DNA of 64,000 bases from an uncultured Pelagibacteraceae bacterium (GCA_902627565.1 CACOJM010000004.1:1-64000); one strand, 5' to 3'. Positions 53,491 to 64,000 are shown, numbered from the stretch's first letter. Translations and numbers: made by a program. Notes: generated by a model not told the origin, from the letters alone.

Positions 53491-55398
53491 ATGAATTTCA
53501 AAAATTTAGCAATGTGGGCAATAATAGTTTTTTTAACTATAGGCCTTTACAATATGTTTAAAAATCCACAATCGAGTGTAAGAGGAGGAAATCAAATTAT
53601 ATTTTCAGATTTTTTAACCTCAGTCGATAATGGTGAAGTGTTAAAGGTCGAAATTCAAGGAAATAACATTAAAGGAGTTTATTCAAATGGAAATAACTTC
53701 TCTACATATGCTCCAAATGATCCAAATTTAATTGAAAAGCTATCTGATAAAGGAGTAAGTATTTCAGCTGCACCTTTAGATGAAAAGATGCCCTCGTTAT
53801 TCGGAGTTCTTCTTTCATGGTTCCCAATGTTGTTATTAATTGCAGTATGGATTTTCTTTATGAGACAAATGCAAGGCGGCAAAGGTGGTGCAATGGGCTT
53901 TGGTAGATCAAAAGCTAAGATGATGAATGAGTTAAAGGGTAAAGTGACATTTAATGATGTTGCAGGAGTTGAAGAAGCGAAAGAGGAAGTTGAAGAGATT
54001 GTAGAGTTTTTAAAAGATCCAAAAAAATTTAGTAGGCTTGGAGGAAAAATCCCAAGAGGTGCATTATTAGTAGGACCTCCAGGAACTGGTAAAACATTAT
54101 TAGCAAGGGCAATAGCAGGTGAAGCTGGTGTGCCTTTTTTTACAATTTCAGGGTCGGACTTTGTTGAAATGTTTGTAGGAGTTGGAGCCTCAAGAGTAAG
54201 AGACATGTTTGAACAAGGAAAGAAAAATTCACCATGTATAATTTTTATTGATGAGATTGATGCAGTTGGGAGAAGTAGAGGAGCAGGTCTCGGAGGAGGA
54301 AATGATGAGAGAGAACAAACACTTAACCAGCTTCTGGTTGAAATGGATGGTTTTGATACAAACGAGGGTGTAATAATCATCGCTGCAACAAACAGACCTG
54401 ATGTTTTAGATCCAGCATTATTAAGACCAGGTAGATTTGACAGACAAGTTGTAGTTTCAAATCCAGATATTATTGGTAGAGAAAAAATCTTAAAAGTACA
54501 TGTTAAAAAAATTAAGATGGCCCCAGATGTGAATTTAAGGACTATAGCTAGGGGAACTCCAGGTTTTTCAGGTGCAGATTTAGCCAATCTTGTAAACGAA
54601 GCAGCTCTGTTGGCAGCTAGAAAAAACAAAAGAATTGTTACATTGATGGAGTTTGAAGAGGCCAAAGATAAAGTAATGATGGGTGCCGAAAGAAGATCTA
54701 TGGTCATGACTGAGGATGAAAAAAAATTAACAGCTTATCATGAAGGCGGTCACGCTTTAGTATCATTTAACATGCCAAGTTATGATCCAATCCATAAAGC
54801 TACAATTATTCCAAGAGGAAGAGCTTTAGGTATGGTCATGAATTTACCAGAAAGGGATAAGCATGGTTATTCAATTAAATATCTTAAAGCAAGATTAGCT
54901 GTATGCTTTGGAGGTAGAGTAGCTGAAGAACTTATCTATGGAAAAGATGATATTACTACTGGTGCTGGCGGGGGGAGTGGATCAGATATTAATCAAGCGA
55001 CACAACTTGCAAGAGCTATGGTAACAAAATATGGAATGAGTGAAGAAATGGGTCCAGTTGAGTACGGAGAAAATCAAGAGGAAGTATTTTTAGGAAGATC
55101 AGTAACTCAAACTCAATCAGTATCTGAAGCAGTTGCTCAAAAAATCGATAAAGAAATTCGAAAACTAGTCGATGAGGGGTACAATCAAGCTAAAAAAATA
55201 TTAACAGAAAAAATAGATGATCTTCACAAAATTGCTAAAGCTTTAATGACTTATGAAACCTTAACTGGTGAAGAAATTGAAAATATAATTAATAAAAATG
55301 TCTATCCAAAAGACAAGATATTAGAAAAACCAGAAGATAAAGATGATAAGAGCTCAGCTTTGGGTGCGATGGGTTTGAAACCTAAAATTGTTCATTAA
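53491..55398 (+). CDS. ftsH: ATP-dependent zinc metalloprotease FtsH
   Basis: A 635-residue AAA protease. Two membrane helices (about 5-24 and 100-122) flank a periplasmic domain; Walker A GPPGTGKT, Walker [12 protein letters not shown], the SRH GATNRPD-like [21 protein letters not shown] and the zinc motif HEGGH are all present. It degrades membrane proteins and cytoplasmic factors, among them sigma-32 in E. coli; rpoH lies in this window too. It starts 57 bases after tilS. Confidence 0.97.
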   Translation: MNFKNLAMWAIIVFLTIGLYNMFKNPQSSVRGGNQIIFSDFLTSVDNGEVLKVEIQGNNIKGVYSNGNNFSTYAPNDPNLIEKLSDKGVSISAAPLDEKMPSLFGVLLSWFPMLLLIAVWIFFMRQMQGGKGGAMGFGRSKAKMMNELKGKVTFNDVAGVEEAKEEVEEIVEFLKDPKKFSRLGGKIPRGALLVGPPGTGKTLLARAIAGEAGVPFFTISGSDFVEMFVGVGASRVRDMFEQGKKNSPCIIFIDEIDAVGRSRGAGLGGGNDEREQTLNQLLVEMDGFDTNEGVIIIAATNRPDVLDPALLRPGRFDRQVVVSNPDIIGREKILKVHVKKIKMAPDVNLRTIARGTPGFSGADLANLVNEAALLAARKNKRIVTLMEFEEAKDKVMMGAERRSMVMTEDEKKLTAYHEGGHALVSFNMPSYDPIHKATIIPRGRALGMVMNLPERDKHGYSIKYLKARLAVCFGGRVAEELIYGKDDITTGAGGGSGSDINQATQLARAMVTKYGMSEEMGPVEYGENQEEVFLGRSVTQTQSVSEAVAQKIDKEIRKLVDEGYNQAKKILTEKIDDLHKIAKALMTYETLTGEEIENIINKNVYPKDKILEKPEDKDDKSSALGAMGLKPKIVH

Positions 55399-55404
55399 CA
55401 AATA

Positions 55405-56457
55405 ATGCAAAGATATTACACAAGAGCGTGTAATTTCTACTTTGGTAATCAATCTAAAATTTTAGTAAATAAAAAAAAATCTATTCCTTTACATCAGATT
55501 AAAGAAATATCTTTTGACCATGTTGAGATTATTACGAGAAAAAACATCAGAAGAATTTCTATAAATCAAATCAAGAAATTACCAAATAACTTAAAAAAAA
55601 AAATAAATTTGGATCTTAGAAACATAAATTCAAAAAAAATAAATTTTTCTAATTTTAATTTTAAAAAAATTCCAAATATTTTAGGAGTATTAAATCTTAC
55701 ACCTGACAGTTTTTCAGATGGAGGAAAATTTAATAAAAAAAATAAAGGCATTACTCATGCTATTAGTTTATATAAAAGTGGCGCATCCATAATAGATCTT
55801 GGTGGAGAGTCTACAAGACCAGGATCGAAGGCTGTAAATGAAAATCAAGAATGGAATAGAATTAATAAGATATTAAAATTTATTGTAAAAAAAATACCAA
55901 TATCTTTAGACACGAGAAAGTCTGTGATTATGGAAAAAGGTATTAGAATGGGAGCAAAACTTATTAATGATGTTTCAGGATTAAGTTTTGATCCTAAAAC
56001 AATAAATATTTTAAAAAAATATAAAATTCCATTTGTAATACAGCATTCAGTTGGGACACCAGAAAATATGCAAAAGAACCCTAAATATAAAAATGAATTA
56101 TTAGATATATATGATTATTTTGAAGATAAGATTAAGTTAATAAGATCTAAGGGTATTAAACATAATAATATAATTTTAGATCCCGGAATTGGATTTGGAA
56201 AAAATTTGAAACATAATATGAATCTTATAAGACGTATTAGTATTTTCCATTCATTAGGTTTTCCTATACTAGTAGGTAATTCAAGAAAAAGATTTATTAA
56301 AGACATATCAAAAAAAAATGATAGCAATACGAGAATCGGTGGAACTATGGCATCTTCACTTTATCTTATGATGCAAGGTATTCAGGTTTTAAGAATTCAT
56401 GATGTCAATGAAGTTATACAAGGTATTAAAGTTTTTAATGAGATAATTAAAAATTAA
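55405..56457 (+). CDS. folP: Dihydropteroate synthase
   Basis: A 350-residue enzyme with NLTPDSFSDGG, DLGGESTRPGS, NDVSGLSFD, LDPGIGFGKN and PILVGNSRKRF, all classical DHPS sites. An N-terminal extension of about 90 residues precedes the barrel, so it is longer than E. coli FolP (282). It condenses pterin pyrophosphate with 4-aminobenzoate for folate. It is 6 bases after ftsH and shares a TAATG junction with glmM. Confidence 0.93.
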   Translation: MQRYYTRACNFYFGNQSKILVNKKKSIPLHQIKEISFDHVEIITRKNIRRISINQIKKLPNNLKKKINLDLRNINSKKINFSNFNFKKIPNILGVLNLTPDSFSDGGKFNKKNKGITHAISLYKSGASIIDLGGESTRPGSKAVNENQEWNRINKILKFIVKKIPISLDTRKSVIMEKGIRMGAKLINDVSGLSFDPKTINILKKYKIPFVIQHSVGTPENMQKNPKYKNELLDIYDYFEDKIKLIRSKGIKHNNIILDPGIGFGKNLKHNMNLIRRISIFHSLGFPILVGNSRKRFIKDISKKNDSNTRIGGTMASSLYLMMQGIQVLRIHDVNEVIQGIKVFNEIIKN

Positions 56458-57788
56458 TGACAAAAAAATATTTTGGAACAGATGGAATAAGAGGAGCAGT
56501 TAATAGTAAATATATAAATGGAGATATGTTCTTTAAATTTGGACTCGCTTGCGGAACATACTTTAAGTCTCAAAAAAAAAGAAAACAAACAGCAATAATT
56601 GCAAAAGATACGAGATTGTCTGGATATGCACTTGAGCCAGCTCTTGTTTCAGGTTTAGCTTCAGCTGGTATGCATGTTTATACCTTAGGACCTTTGCCAA
56701 CCAATGGGTTGGCTATGCTAACAAAAGAAATGAAGGCTAATATGGGCATAATGATCACCGCCTCTCACAATCCACATTTTGAAAATGGTTTAAAATTGTT
56801 TGGCCCTGATGGAATGAAATTATCAGATAAAATAGAAAAAAAAATTGAGGGACTTATAGATAAGAAAATCTCAAAAAACTTTTCGAATTCTGAAAAATTA
56901 GGAAGAGTTAAAAGATTAGAAACAGGTACTAAAAAATATATTAGAATATTAAAAAAAAATTTTACTAAAGAGTTCAATTTAAGAGGACTAAGAATAGTAA
57001 TTGATTGTGCAAATGGTGCTGGTTATAAGGCAGGTCCTGAATTATTGAGATCATTAGGTGCTAAAGTTATACCAATAGGTGTTAAGCCAAACGGTTTAAA
57101 TATTAATAAAAAATGTGGATCAACTTTTCCAAAAAAAATTAGATCTGCTGTAAAAAAATATAAAGCCCATATAGGGATATCTTTAGATGGAGATGCTGAC
57201 AGAATTATAATGTGTGATGAAAAAAGCAATATAATAGATGGAGATCAAATTATAGCTGCTTTAGCAACAAGATGGAAAAATAAAAAAATGTTAAAAGGGG
57301 GAGTTGTTGGAACATTAATGTCAAATTATGGGTTAGAAAAATATTTTAAATCAAAAGGAATAAAATTTTTAAGGTCAAATGTTGGAGATAGATATGTGAA
57401 AGAAAAAATGCAAAAATATAATTTTAATTTAGGTGGTGAACAATCGGGACATATTATTTTAGGTAAATTTGCAACTACAGGAGATGGTTTATTAGTATCT
57501 TTAGAAGCTCTTTTTGCTTTAAGAAAAGGAAAAAAGGCGAGTGAATTTTTTGAACAATTTAAGAAAACACCTCAGCTCCTAGAAAATATCGAAGTAAAAG
57601 ATAAAAATGTTATTAATAAACCAGAGATAAAAAAAATTATAAAAAATGCAGATAAATTAATTAAAGGTAAAGGAAGAATTTTAGTAAGAAAATCAGGAAC
57701 AGAGTCTAAAATAAGAGTAATGGGAGAAAGTGAAAACAAGGCTCTTCTATATAAATGTGTGAAAATGATTACGAAAAAAATTAAATAA
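56457..57788 (+). CDS. glmM: Phosphoglucosamine mutase
   Basis: A 443-residue enzyme with GTDGIRG, the phosphoserine loop ITASHNPHFENG, the metal loop SLDGDADRI and GEQSGHII, and C-terminal RKSGTESKIRVM. It converts glucosamine 6-phosphate to the 1-phosphate for UDP-GlcNAc. Coupled to folP by a one-base overlap; thiD starts 1 base after its stop. Confidence 0.96.
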   Translation: MTKKYFGTDGIRGAVNSKYINGDMFFKFGLACGTYFKSQKKRKQTAIIAKDTRLSGYALEPALVSGLASAGMHVYTLGPLPTNGLAMLTKEMKANMGIMITASHNPHFENGLKLFGPDGMKLSDKIEKKIEGLIDKKISKNFSNSEKLGRVKRLETGTKKYIRILKKNFTKEFNLRGLRIVIDCANGAGYKAGPELLRSLGAKVIPIGVKPNGLNINKKCGSTFPKKIRSAVKKYKAHIGISLDGDADRIIMCDEKSNIIDGDQIIAALATRWKNKKMLKGGVVGTLMSNYGLEKYFKSKGIKFLRSNVGDRYVKEKMQKYNFNLGGEQSGHIILGKFATTGDGLLVSLEALFALRKGKKASEFFEQFKKTPQLLENIEVKDKNVINKPEIKKIIKNADKLIKGKGRILVRKSGTESKIRVMGESENKALLYKCVKMITKKIK

Positions 57789-57789
57789 T

Positions 57790-58602
57790 TTGAAACCTAA
57801 TTCTAAAATTTTAATTATTGCAGGATCTGACTCATCTGGTGGAGCAGGAATTCAAGCTGATATAAAAACTATCACTTCTCTTGGTTCTTATGCAATGACA
57901 GCAATAACTGCGGTTACATCACAAAATACCACAGGTGTAAAATCAATTGTTGGAATTAATCCAAAAGAAATTTTTAATCAAATTATTTATAGTTGTAAAG
58001 ATATAAGACCTGATGCAATAAAAATTGGTATGTTGCATTCCTCAGAGGTTATTAAGATGGTACTAAAAGCTTTGGATATAATTAAAGTTAAAAAAATCGT
58101 ATTAGATCCAGTGATGGTTGCTAAAGGAGGGGCTAAACTGATAGATGGTAAAGCTATTCAATTATTAAAATCTAAATTAATTAAAAAAGTATCACTTATT
58201 ACACCTAATATCCCCGAGGCAGAAATCTTGACTAAAACAAAAATTATAACAAAAGAAGATATGATTTTTGCTGCAAATAAACTTATAGGTTTAGGAGCTA
58301 AAAATGTACTTATGAAAGGTGGCCATTTAAAACATAAAGATGTAATAGATATTTTAATAAACTCAAAAGATATAAAGATCTTCAGAAGTGAGCGTCACAA
58401 AACAAAGAATACTCATGGCACAGGTTGTACTTTATCTAGCTCAGCCACAACTTTTTTTTCATGTGGAAAAACAGTAAAGAAATCTTGTGAGCTTGGAATT
58501 AAGTATGTAAATTCTGCAATTAAATCAAACCCTAAATATGGAAAAGGTCATGGTCCAATTAATCATCTTACTTCCCTAAAAGTAAACAGAAAATTTAAAT
58601 AA
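57790..58602 (+). CDS. thiD: Hydroxymethylpyrimidine (phosphate) kinase
   Basis: A 270-residue ribokinase-like protein with [28 protein letters not shown] and [10 protein letters not shown]. It phosphorylates HMP and HMP-P for thiamine. In SAR11, where thiC is missing and HMP is taken from seawater (known), this is the entry step. The start is TTG. The stop overlaps the purA start (TAATG). Confidence 0.93.
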   Translation: MKPNSKILIIAGSDSSGGAGIQADIKTITSLGSYAMTAITAVTSQNTTGVKSIVGINPKEIFNQIIYSCKDIRPDAIKIGMLHSSEVIKMVLKALDIIKVKKIVLDPVMVAKGGAKLIDGKAIQLLKSKLIKKVSLITPNIPEAEILTKTKIITKEDMIFAANKLIGLGAKNVLMKGGHLKHKDVIDILINSKDIKIFRSERHKTKNTHGTGCTLSSSATTFFSCGKTVKKSCELGIKYVNSAIKSNPKYGKGHGPINHLTSLKVNRKFK

Positions 58603-59894
58603 TGAAAAATATAGTCGTTGTTGGATCTCAATGGGGTGATGAAGGTAAAGGAAAAATTGTTGATTGGTTATCTGAACAGGCCGATGTGGTAATAAGATTC
58701 CAAGGAGGTCACAATGCTGGCCATACTTTAGTGATTAATGGCGTAACATATAAATTGAGATTACTGCCATCTGGAATCGTTAGAAAAGGTAAAATATCAA
58801 TTATTGGCAACGGAGTTGTCGTAGATCCATGGGCTTTATTAGAGGAAATAGAAGAAATAAAATCTAAAGGCGTAGAAGTAAATGTAAATAATTTTATTAT
58901 TTCGGAGTCTGCAAATCTAATTTTGCCTTTTCATAAAGAAATGGATGAGATTAGAGAGGATGCAGCAGGAAAAAGCAAAATAGGAACTACAAGACGTGGG
59001 ATTGGACCAGCATACGAAGATAAAGTTGGAAGAAGATCTATAAGAGTTATGGATCTTAGATCTGAAAAAAATTTAGATCATAGACTCGACTCAGTATTAG
59101 TTCATCATAATGCGATTAGAAAAGGCCTAGGAAAAAAAATTTTTGAAAAAGATCAGCTTAAATCTGATTTGCTTAAAATAGCACCAAAAATATTAGAATT
59201 CTCTAAGCCAGTTTGGCTAAAGATTGATCAATTTAAAAAACAAAAAAAAAAAATTTTATTTGAAGGAGCCCAAGGCATTTTACTTGATGTAGATCATGGC
59301 ACTTATCCTTTTGTAACCTCATCTAATACTGTTGCTTCAAGTGCAGCAACAGGAACTGGTTGTGGCCCTAATTCGATAAATTATATTCTTGGCATTACAA
59401 AAGCTTATACAACAAGAGTTGGAGAGGGACCTTTCCCTACTGAGTTAAAAGACGATATTGGTGAACTTTTAGGAACACGTGGAAAGGAATTTGGAACTGT
59501 CACAAGTAGAAAAAGAAGATGTGGATGGTTCGATGGTGTTTTAGTGAGACAAACTATTAAAATCTCTGGGATTGATGGTATCGCTTTAACAAAATTAGAT
59601 GTACTTGATGAATTAGATGAAATTAAAATGTGTGTTGCTTATGATCTTGATGGCAAAAAATTAGATTATTTACCTGCCGCTGTAGAAGACCAGTTAAAAA
59701 TAAAACCAATTTATGAAACTTTTCCTGGCTGGAAAGTTTCTACAACTGGAGTTAAAAATATGGATTCATTACCTGAAAATGCAAAAAAATATATTTTTGC
59801 TGTTGAAGATTTTATTGGTGCAAAAGTGTCAAGTGTCTCAACTAGTCCAGAAAGAGATGATACTATTTTAATTGAAAATCCTTTTGAAGTTTAA
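58602..59894 (+). CDS. purA: Adenylosuccinate synthetase
   Basis: A 430-residue enzyme with the GTP loop [16 protein letters not shown], the active-site [18 protein letters not shown] and FVTSSNTVA, and C-terminal [11 protein letters not shown]. It joins IMP and aspartate using GTP to make adenylosuccinate. Normal length. It ends four bases inside the convergent rpoH gene. Confidence 0.97.
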   Translation: MKNIVVVGSQWGDEGKGKIVDWLSEQADVVIRFQGGHNAGHTLVINGVTYKLRLLPSGIVRKGKISIIGNGVVVDPWALLEEIEEIKSKGVEVNVNNFIISESANLILPFHKEMDEIREDAAGKSKIGTTRRGIGPAYEDKVGRRSIRVMDLRSEKNLDHRLDSVLVHHNAIRKGLGKKIFEKDQLKSDLLKIAPKILEFSKPVWLKIDQFKKQKKKILFEGAQGILLDVDHGTYPFVTSSNTVASSAATGTGCGPNSINYILGITKAYTTRVGEGPFPTELKDDIGELLGTRGKEFGTVTSRKRRCGWFDGVLVRQTIKISGIDGIALTKLDVLDELDEIKMCVAYDLDGKKLDYLPAAVEDQLKIKPIYETFPGWKVSTTGVKNMDSLPENAKKYIFAVEDFIGAKVSSVSTSPERDDTILIENPFEV

Positions 59895-60784
59895 TTTGCG
59901 GGTAAAAGATTTTTTGATTTAGCTAAAAGAAGCATATGCTTTTGGAGTTTTTCAAATGCTTTATTTTCTATTTGTCTAACTCTTTCTCTGCTAATTTTAT
60001 ATCTTTTGCTTAAATCTTCTAGTGTAGTTGGGTCATCATTTAGTCTTCTTGAGTATAAAATTTCTCTTTCTCTATCGTTAAGAACTTTAATAGAGTCTTT
60101 TAATAAATCTTTTCTTTGTTCTATTTCCTCTTGGTGAGCAAATTTTAAGTCGTGATCAAGTTCCTTATCAGCCAACCAGTCTTGCCATTCATCGCCATCT
60201 TCCCCGACTTGAGCGTTTAGCGAGAACTCCTTTCCAGAAAGTCTTCTATTCATTGAAACGACCTCTTCTTTACTTACATCGAGCTTATTAGCTATATGAT
60301 CAACGTGTTCATCTCTTAAATCTCCTTCAGTTTCTGGAGAAATTTGGTTTTTAATTTTCTTTAAATTAAAAAATAATTTTTTTTGAGCAGTAGTAGTTCC
60401 AATTTTGACAAGACTCCAGGATCTTAAAATATATTCTTGAATAGAAGCCTTAATCCACCACATCGCATAAGTTGCCAATCTAAAACCTTTTTCTGGTTCA
60501 AATTTCTTAACAGCTTGCATAAGACCTACATTTCCCTCTGAAATCATTTCATTAATAGGCAAACCATATCCTTTGTACCCCATAGCAATCTTTGCAACTA
60601 ATCTTAAGTGACTAGTGACTAGTTTTTCTGCAGCTTTAATATTACCTGTCGTTTTCCAATTTTTTGCCAGCATATATTCCTCTTCTGCATCTAACATTGG
60701 AAATTTTTTAATCTGCTCTAAATATGCAGATAGTCCACCTTCATTAGAAAGGATTGGCAGATTATTGCTCATTGTTGTGCTCAT
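59891..60784 (-). CDS. rpoH: RNA polymerase sigma factor RpoH (sigma-32)
   Basis: A 297-residue sigma factor with region 2 ([18 protein letters not shown], then [19 protein letters not shown]) and region 4 ([31 protein letters not shown]). The spacing and [16 protein letters not shown] are typical of sigma-32. It directs heat-shock genes. An internal ATG four codons later is an alternative start. SAR11 has very few sigma factors. Confidence 0.93.
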   Translation of the reverse strand: MSTTMSNNLPILSNEGGLSAYLEQIKKFPMLDAEEEYMLAKNWKTTGNIKAAEKLVTSHLRLVAKIAMGYKGYGLPINEMISEGNVGLMQAVKKFEPEKGFRLATYAMWWIKASIQEYILRSWSLVKIGTTTAQKKLFFNLKKIKNQISPETEGDLRDEHVDHIANKLDVSKEEVVSMNRRLSGKEFSLNAQVGEDGDEWQDWLADKELDHDLKFAHQEEIEQRKDLLKDSIKVLNDREREILYSRRLNDDPTTLEDLSKRYKISRERVRQIENKAFEKLQKHMLLLAKSKNLLPAN

Positions 60785-60825
60785 AGCAGTGTTTATTTAA
60801 TTAATTATACCTAATTTTCAATAAT

Positions 60826-61806
60826 TTATTTTTCAGTGTTTCTAAGCATTTTTAGAATATTATTTAGATCCTTTGGTAAAAGTGAGGAAAAAATCACCTC
60901 TTTCTTAGTACGTGGATGTATAAATCCTAAAGTTTTTGCATGCAGGAATTGTCTATTTAATTTAGTAATTGAATTTTGGATATCTAAATCAATATTTTTT
61001 AATTTTTTATATTTTTTTTTATATTTATCATCTCCAACTAGACTATTGCCTTTATAATTCATATGAACTCTTATTTGATGTGTTCTTCCTGTTTCTAATT
61101 TACATTCAACTAAACTTAAAGTTGGTGTTTTCTGATTTTCAAAAATTTCAAGTGTTTTATAATTTGTTATAGCTTTTTTACCTTTAGAACTACTAACTTC
61201 CATAAGTTGTCTATTTTTTGAACTACGAGTTATAAATGTTTCAATCCTTCCTGAAGATGGTCTTAATTTTCCCCATATTAAAAGTTGGTACTCTCTTATA
61301 ATTGTATGATCACTAAATTGTTTTGATAAATTTTCATGAGTTTCGTTGTTTTTTGCAATTACAACTAAACCAGATGTGTTTTTATCAATCCTATGAACAA
61401 TACCAGGTCTTAACTCATCACCTATATTTGATAAAGAATCTTTATCATAATGCATCAATGCATTAACAATTGTTTTATCATAATTTCCAGCCCCTGGATG
61501 CATGATTATCCCGGCAGGTTTATTAATTACTAATAGATCATTATCTTGGTATATTATTTCTAATTTAAATTTGTAAGGTTTAAGGGATGCTATTTCAGGC
61601 TCTGGAATCTTAAGATTTATAGTATCACCAATCGAGACTTTTTTTGATGGACTTTTAATTATTTCATTATTTAGTGTTAACTTTTCTTTTAAGATTAAAT
61701 TTTTAATTCTAGTTCTACTAATTAATTCCTCTCTTTTGTTAATTAAAACATCAATCCTTAAATTCTTCTCATCATCTTTAACTATATAATTAATGTTTTT
61801 TTCCAT
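60826..61806 (-). CDS. rluD: Ribosomal large subunit pseudouridine synthase RluD family
   Basis: A 326-residue protein: N-terminal S4 RNA-binding domain (RIDVLINKREELISRTRIKNLI) and pseudouridine synthase domain with the catalytic aspartate in HRIDKNTSGLVVIAK. GRTHQIRVHM and LHAKTLGFIHP are standard. It modifies helix 69 of 23S rRNA. It lies between rpoH and tRNA-Arg on the minus strand. Confidence 0.93.
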   Translation of the reverse strand: MEKNINYIVKDDEKNLRIDVLINKREELISRTRIKNLILKEKLTLNNEIIKSPSKKVSIGDTINLKIPEPEIASLKPYKFKLEIIYQDNDLLVINKPAGIIMHPGAGNYDKTIVNALMHYDKDSLSNIGDELRPGIVHRIDKNTSGLVVIAKNNETHENLSKQFSDHTIIREYQLLIWGKLRPSSGRIETFITRSSKNRQLMEVSSSKGKKAITNYKTLEIFENQKTPTLSLVECKLETGRTHQIRVHMNYKGNSLVGDDKYKKKYKKLKNIDLDIQNSITKLNRQFLHAKTLGFIHPRTKKEVIFSSLLPKDLNNILKMLRNTEK

Positions 61807-61829
61807 AAAATATAATATTAATACTATAT

Positions 61830-61906
61830 GCGCTTGTAGCTCAACTGGATAGAGCGCCTGACTTCGGATCAGGAGGTTCTGGGTTCGACTCCTAGCAGGC
61901 GCACCA
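61830..61906 (+). tRNA. tRNA-Arg (TCG anticodon)
   Basis: A 77-base gene with encoded CCA. The acceptor stem pairs GCGCTTG with CAGGCGC (one T-G pair), the D arm is AGCTC...GAGC, the anticodon stem CCTGA/TCAGG encloses loop CTTCGGA (anticodon TCG), and the T arm is CTGGGTTCGACTCCTAG. It is the only plus-strand gene among minus-strand neighbours and must have its own promoter. Confidence 0.96.
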
Positions 61907-61907
61907 A

Positions 61908-62699
61908 TTATTCACCCATATTTATCAATGTTCCTTTTACTCGAGCTTTTAAAAAGGATAAGTAAAATAATCCTATCCCAAAAACTAAATAAATAAAATT
62001 CAGTAAATAAGCTTGTTTTATATTTTCGTAATTTACCGAACTATTTAAAAGAATATTTCTTGTCTCATCAAAAATGTAAACTAAGGGTAAACCTTTTGCA
62101 ATTGTTTGAAAAAAATTAGGGAGAATTTCTATTGGATAATATATGCATCCCAAAGGAGCAAGCAAAAATAGAGATGACCAAGCGATATTTTCAAAAGAGG
62201 GTCCAAATCTAATAAGTCCAGAACTAACAAATAAACCTAATGTTATTCCAAAAATATACAAACTTAAAAATAATACAAGCAGTGGAAAGCCTAATTTTAA
62301 AATTGAAACCCCAAACAATGGAGATGTTAAGATAATAGCAGGAACTAATCCGATCAATGTTCTTATTAAAGCTGTGAAAATTAATGATGTAATAATTTCT
62401 TTTAATTTTATGGGAGCTATAAATAAATTTGTGAAATTTCGACTCCAGATTTCTTCTAAAAAGAGCATATTAAAACTAATACTGGATCTAAAAAGAATAT
62501 CATAAAGTATGGCACATGTAAGAATTACCCCTAATGTATTGTTATAGTAGCTGCTATAAATTGTAAAAAATTTAGAAATAAATCCCCAAAGTATTATTTG
62601 TATTGTTGGCCAATAGATTAAATCTAAAACTCTTGGTAAAGAACTTTTAATAAGATAAAAATGTCTTAAAAAAAGACCGTACATCTTATTTAAATTCAT
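61908..62699 (-). CDS. ABC-2 type transporter permease
   Basis: A 263-residue membrane protein with about six helices; LRHFYLIKSSLPRVLDLIYWPTIQIILWGF is the usual ABC-2 opening and LAPLGCIYYPIEILP the conserved segment before the last helices. It pairs with the ATPase encoded upstream (four-base overlap). Such pairs export lipids, glycans or drugs; the substrate is not readable. Confidence 0.87.
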   Translation of the reverse strand: MNLNKMYGLFLRHFYLIKSSLPRVLDLIYWPTIQIILWGFISKFFTIYSSYYNNTLGVILTCAILYDILFRSSISFNMLFLEEIWSRNFTNLFIAPIKLKEIITSLIFTALIRTLIGLVPAIILTSPLFGVSILKLGFPLLVLFLSLYIFGITLGLFVSSGLIRFGPSFENIAWSSLFLLAPLGCIYYPIEILPNFFQTIAKGLPLVYIFDETRNILLNSSVNYENIKQAYLLNFIYLVFGIGLFYLSFLKARVKGTLINMGE

Positions 62700-63424
62700 A
62701 TTGTCTCTCTTGTAAGTTTTAAAAAAACTTCTTCCATATTTTTTCTTCCATGTTTTTTAATTAGTTCGCTAGGAGTTCCTTGATCAATAATAGCTCCTTT
62801 ATTCATCATAAGTACTGATGAACATAATCTCTCAACTTCTGACATATTATGTGAGGCAAGAAGAATAGATGTCTTTTTCTCTCTTTGATATTCTTCTAAA
62901 AAACTTCTTACAAAATCCCCTGTCTCAGGATCAAGAGAAGCGGTTGGCTCATCTAAAAGTAAAACTGTAGGATCATTTATAATTGATTTTGCTAAACTAA
63001 CTCTATTTTTTTGACCAGAAGAAAGTTCTCCGGTAATTTTATTTATAAATTCATAAAGTCTTAATTTTTCACAAAGGTAATCAATTTGTAATTTGAGTTT
63101 TTTAACATCGTAAAGTCTACCGTAAACTTCAAGATTTTGTTTTACAGTTAATTTTTTTGGAAGCTCTATATAGGGTGAGATGAAATTTAATTTATTTAAT
63201 AGATCAACTCTTTGACTTTCAATTTCTATTCCGTTTATTAATATCTTGCCCTTTGTAGGTTTAAGTAAACCTAAAATCATTCCTATAGTTGTAGTTTTAC
63301 CACAACCATTAGGACCAAGAATTCCAATAATTTCATTTTGACGTAGTTTAAAAGAAATATTTTTAACAGCTTCTTTTGCATCATAAGCTTTTGATAAATT
63401 TATTATTTCAAGAGGATTTACCAT
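62696..63424 (-). CDS. ABC transporter ATP-binding protein
   Basis: A 242-residue ATPase with Walker A GPNGCGKTT, signature LSSGQKNRV, Walker B VLLLDEPTASLDPETGD and the switch histidine in LLASHNM. It energises the ABC-2 permease encoded next. The start overlaps the stop of the Sua5-like gene by one base (TAATG). Confidence 0.93.
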   Translation of the reverse strand: MVNPLEIINLSKAYDAKEAVKNISFKLRQNEIIGILGPNGCGKTTTIGMILGLLKPTKGKILINGIEIESQRVDLLNKLNFISPYIELPKKLTVKQNLEVYGRLYDVKKLKLQIDYLCEKLRLYEFINKITGELSSGQKNRVSLAKSIINDPTVLLLDEPTASLDPETGDFVRSFLEEYQREKKTSILLASHNMSEVERLCSSVLMMNKGAIIDQGTPSELIKKHGRKNMEEVFLKLTRETI

Positions 63425-64000
63425 TAAAATTTTGATGCCCTTAATAGCCTGTCGTTAATAGTTTTACCCAATCCTACATTAGGAATTTTACTTACCGCTA
63501 TAGATTTATATTTATCTTTTCTAATCTTTCTTAGAGTACTGTATAAATTCTTTGCAGCTTCTTTTAAATTACCTTTTTTTGATAAAAAATAGTAATTAAT
63601 CTTATTCACTTTTTTTCTTCTAACCATTAAGTATGCTTCGCCTTTTTTAATTTTTTTAACATTTAATCTTATTGGGATACCTGGTGAGTAATGGGTTTTA
63701 AATTGACCTGGTGCAGAGACTTTAGCAGGATTAATATTAATAAGTATTTTTTTTCCCAATATTTTTTTGATAACATTTATATCTAAACCACCTAACCTTA
63801 AAATTTTTGGATCTTTCCTTAGATCTATAATCGTTGACTCAATCCCAATATTTGATCTTCCACCTTCAAGTATATATTTAATTCTCTTTCCAAAATCGTC
63901 TTTCACATCATTGGAAGTTACAGCACTAACTCTTGAAGAAATATTAGCACTAGGTGCTGCAATAGGAAATTTAAGTTCTTTTAATAAAATTCTTGTTACT
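63424..64000 (-). CDS. L-threonylcarbamoyladenylate synthase (Sua5/TsaC family), 5' end cut by window edge
   Basis: The open frame runs from the stop to the edge, 192 codons visible; the GTG that could be read as a start at 63906 is internal. FPIAAPSANISS is the conserved YrdC-domain segment, followed by GGRSNIGIESTIIDL, and the Sua5-type linker PGQFKTHYSP and C-terminal Sua5 domain. The enzyme makes threonylcarbamoyl-AMP for t6A37 of tRNAs reading ANN codons. It leads into the ABC transporter genes. Confidence 0.9.
   Translation of the reverse strand, partial: VTRILLKELKFPIAAPSANISSRVSAVTSNDVKDDFGKRIKYILEGGRSNIGIESTIIDLRKDPKILRLGGLDINVIKKILGKKILININPAKVSAPGQFKTHYSPGIPIRLNVKKIKKGEAYLMVRRKKVNKINYYFLSKKGNLKEAAKNLYSTLRKIRKDKYKSIAVSKIPNVGLGKTINDRLLRASKF

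Noticed and set aside
53679..54707. Long open frame (342 codons) on the minus strand inside ftsH
   Set aside because: It is fully antisense to a well-conserved ftsH, is rich in serine and isoleucine as expected for a mirrored frame, and has no recognisable domain or ribosome-binding site.
61830..61906. tRNA-Arg as an integration site of a mobile island
   Set aside because: Neighbouring genes are housekeeping types, and no integrase or repeated tRNA 3' end was seen.

Overview
The window looks like a chromosomal piece of a SAR11-type marine alphaproteobacterium (Pelagibacterales). The evidence is extreme A/T richness, very short or overlapping gene junctions, streamlined alphaproteobacterial gene neighbourhoods (DUF1013/TrcR-rpmE, zapA-fthC, tolQRAB-pal-cpoB-tilS-ftsH-folP-glmM), cysteine-free L31 and L36, and above all a 5S rRNA gene cut off from any 16S/23S by a large polysaccharide island. 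In cultured SAR11 genomes the second hypervariable region (HVR2) is known to lie between 23S and 5S rRNA; this window appears to hold its 5S-proximal part. The species assignment is inference; no 16S is present.

Region 1 (1-31100), hypervariable surface-glycan island. Short co-directional blocks alternate strands, roughly every 1-5 kb. They encode glycosyltransferases, a WecA/MraY-type lipid-carrier sugar-phosphate transferase, a multi-spanning membrane protein, an SGNH hydrolase-like protein, many SDR sugar dehydratases/epimerases, an RmlC-like epimerase, a methyltransferase, a PhyH-type dioxygenase, a CapK/PaaK-like ligase, and four radical SAM proteins (two with a B12-binding-type N-terminus). 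A GDP-D-glycero-D-manno-heptose route can be assembled: GmhA, HddA, and an HddC-GmhB fusion. A Gmd-like 4,6-dehydratase sits beside gmhA, and a ColD-like 3-dehydratase, an RmlC-like epimerase and SDR reductases could carry GDP-heptose on to deoxy- or dideoxy-heptose. A split transketolase lies directly behind hddA, and a second, shorter E1-like TPP enzyme pair heads a tight five-gene operon with a B12-type radical SAM protein, an aldo/keto reductase and an SDR. A TonB-dependent receptor resembling BtuB and a DUF6580-like membrane protein also sit inside the island.

Region 2 (31068-35847). The orphan 5S gene has its own sigma70-like promoter and is followed without a visible terminator by an epimerase, rpmJ, a tiny aa3-oxidase subunit IV-like protein, the proton-translocating transhydrogenase genes pntAA-pntAB-pntB, and a transaldolase.

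Region 3 (35887-44107, all minus strand). Transketolase, gap, pgk, class I fba, a ThiE-like protein, efp, suhB, rpmE, trcR, rpsU and initiator tRNA-Met form one nearly gapless run. rpsU appears to start with a rare ATT codon behind a perfect GGAGGT.

Region 4 (44161-59894, plus strand). Core genes: a coiled-coil protein, zapA, fthC, a YmdB-like phosphoesterase, yebC, a phage-type ruvC, tolQRAB, pal (then a clear rho-independent terminator), cpoB, tilS, ftsH, folP, glmM, thiD and purA.

Region 5 (59891-64000, mostly minus). rpoH, rluD, a plus-strand tRNA-Arg(TCG), an ABC-2 transporter pair and a Sua5/TsaC-type gene that runs off the right edge. No insertion sequences, integrases, CRISPR arrays or obvious phage genes were seen. 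No gap above about 110 bases lacks a feature.
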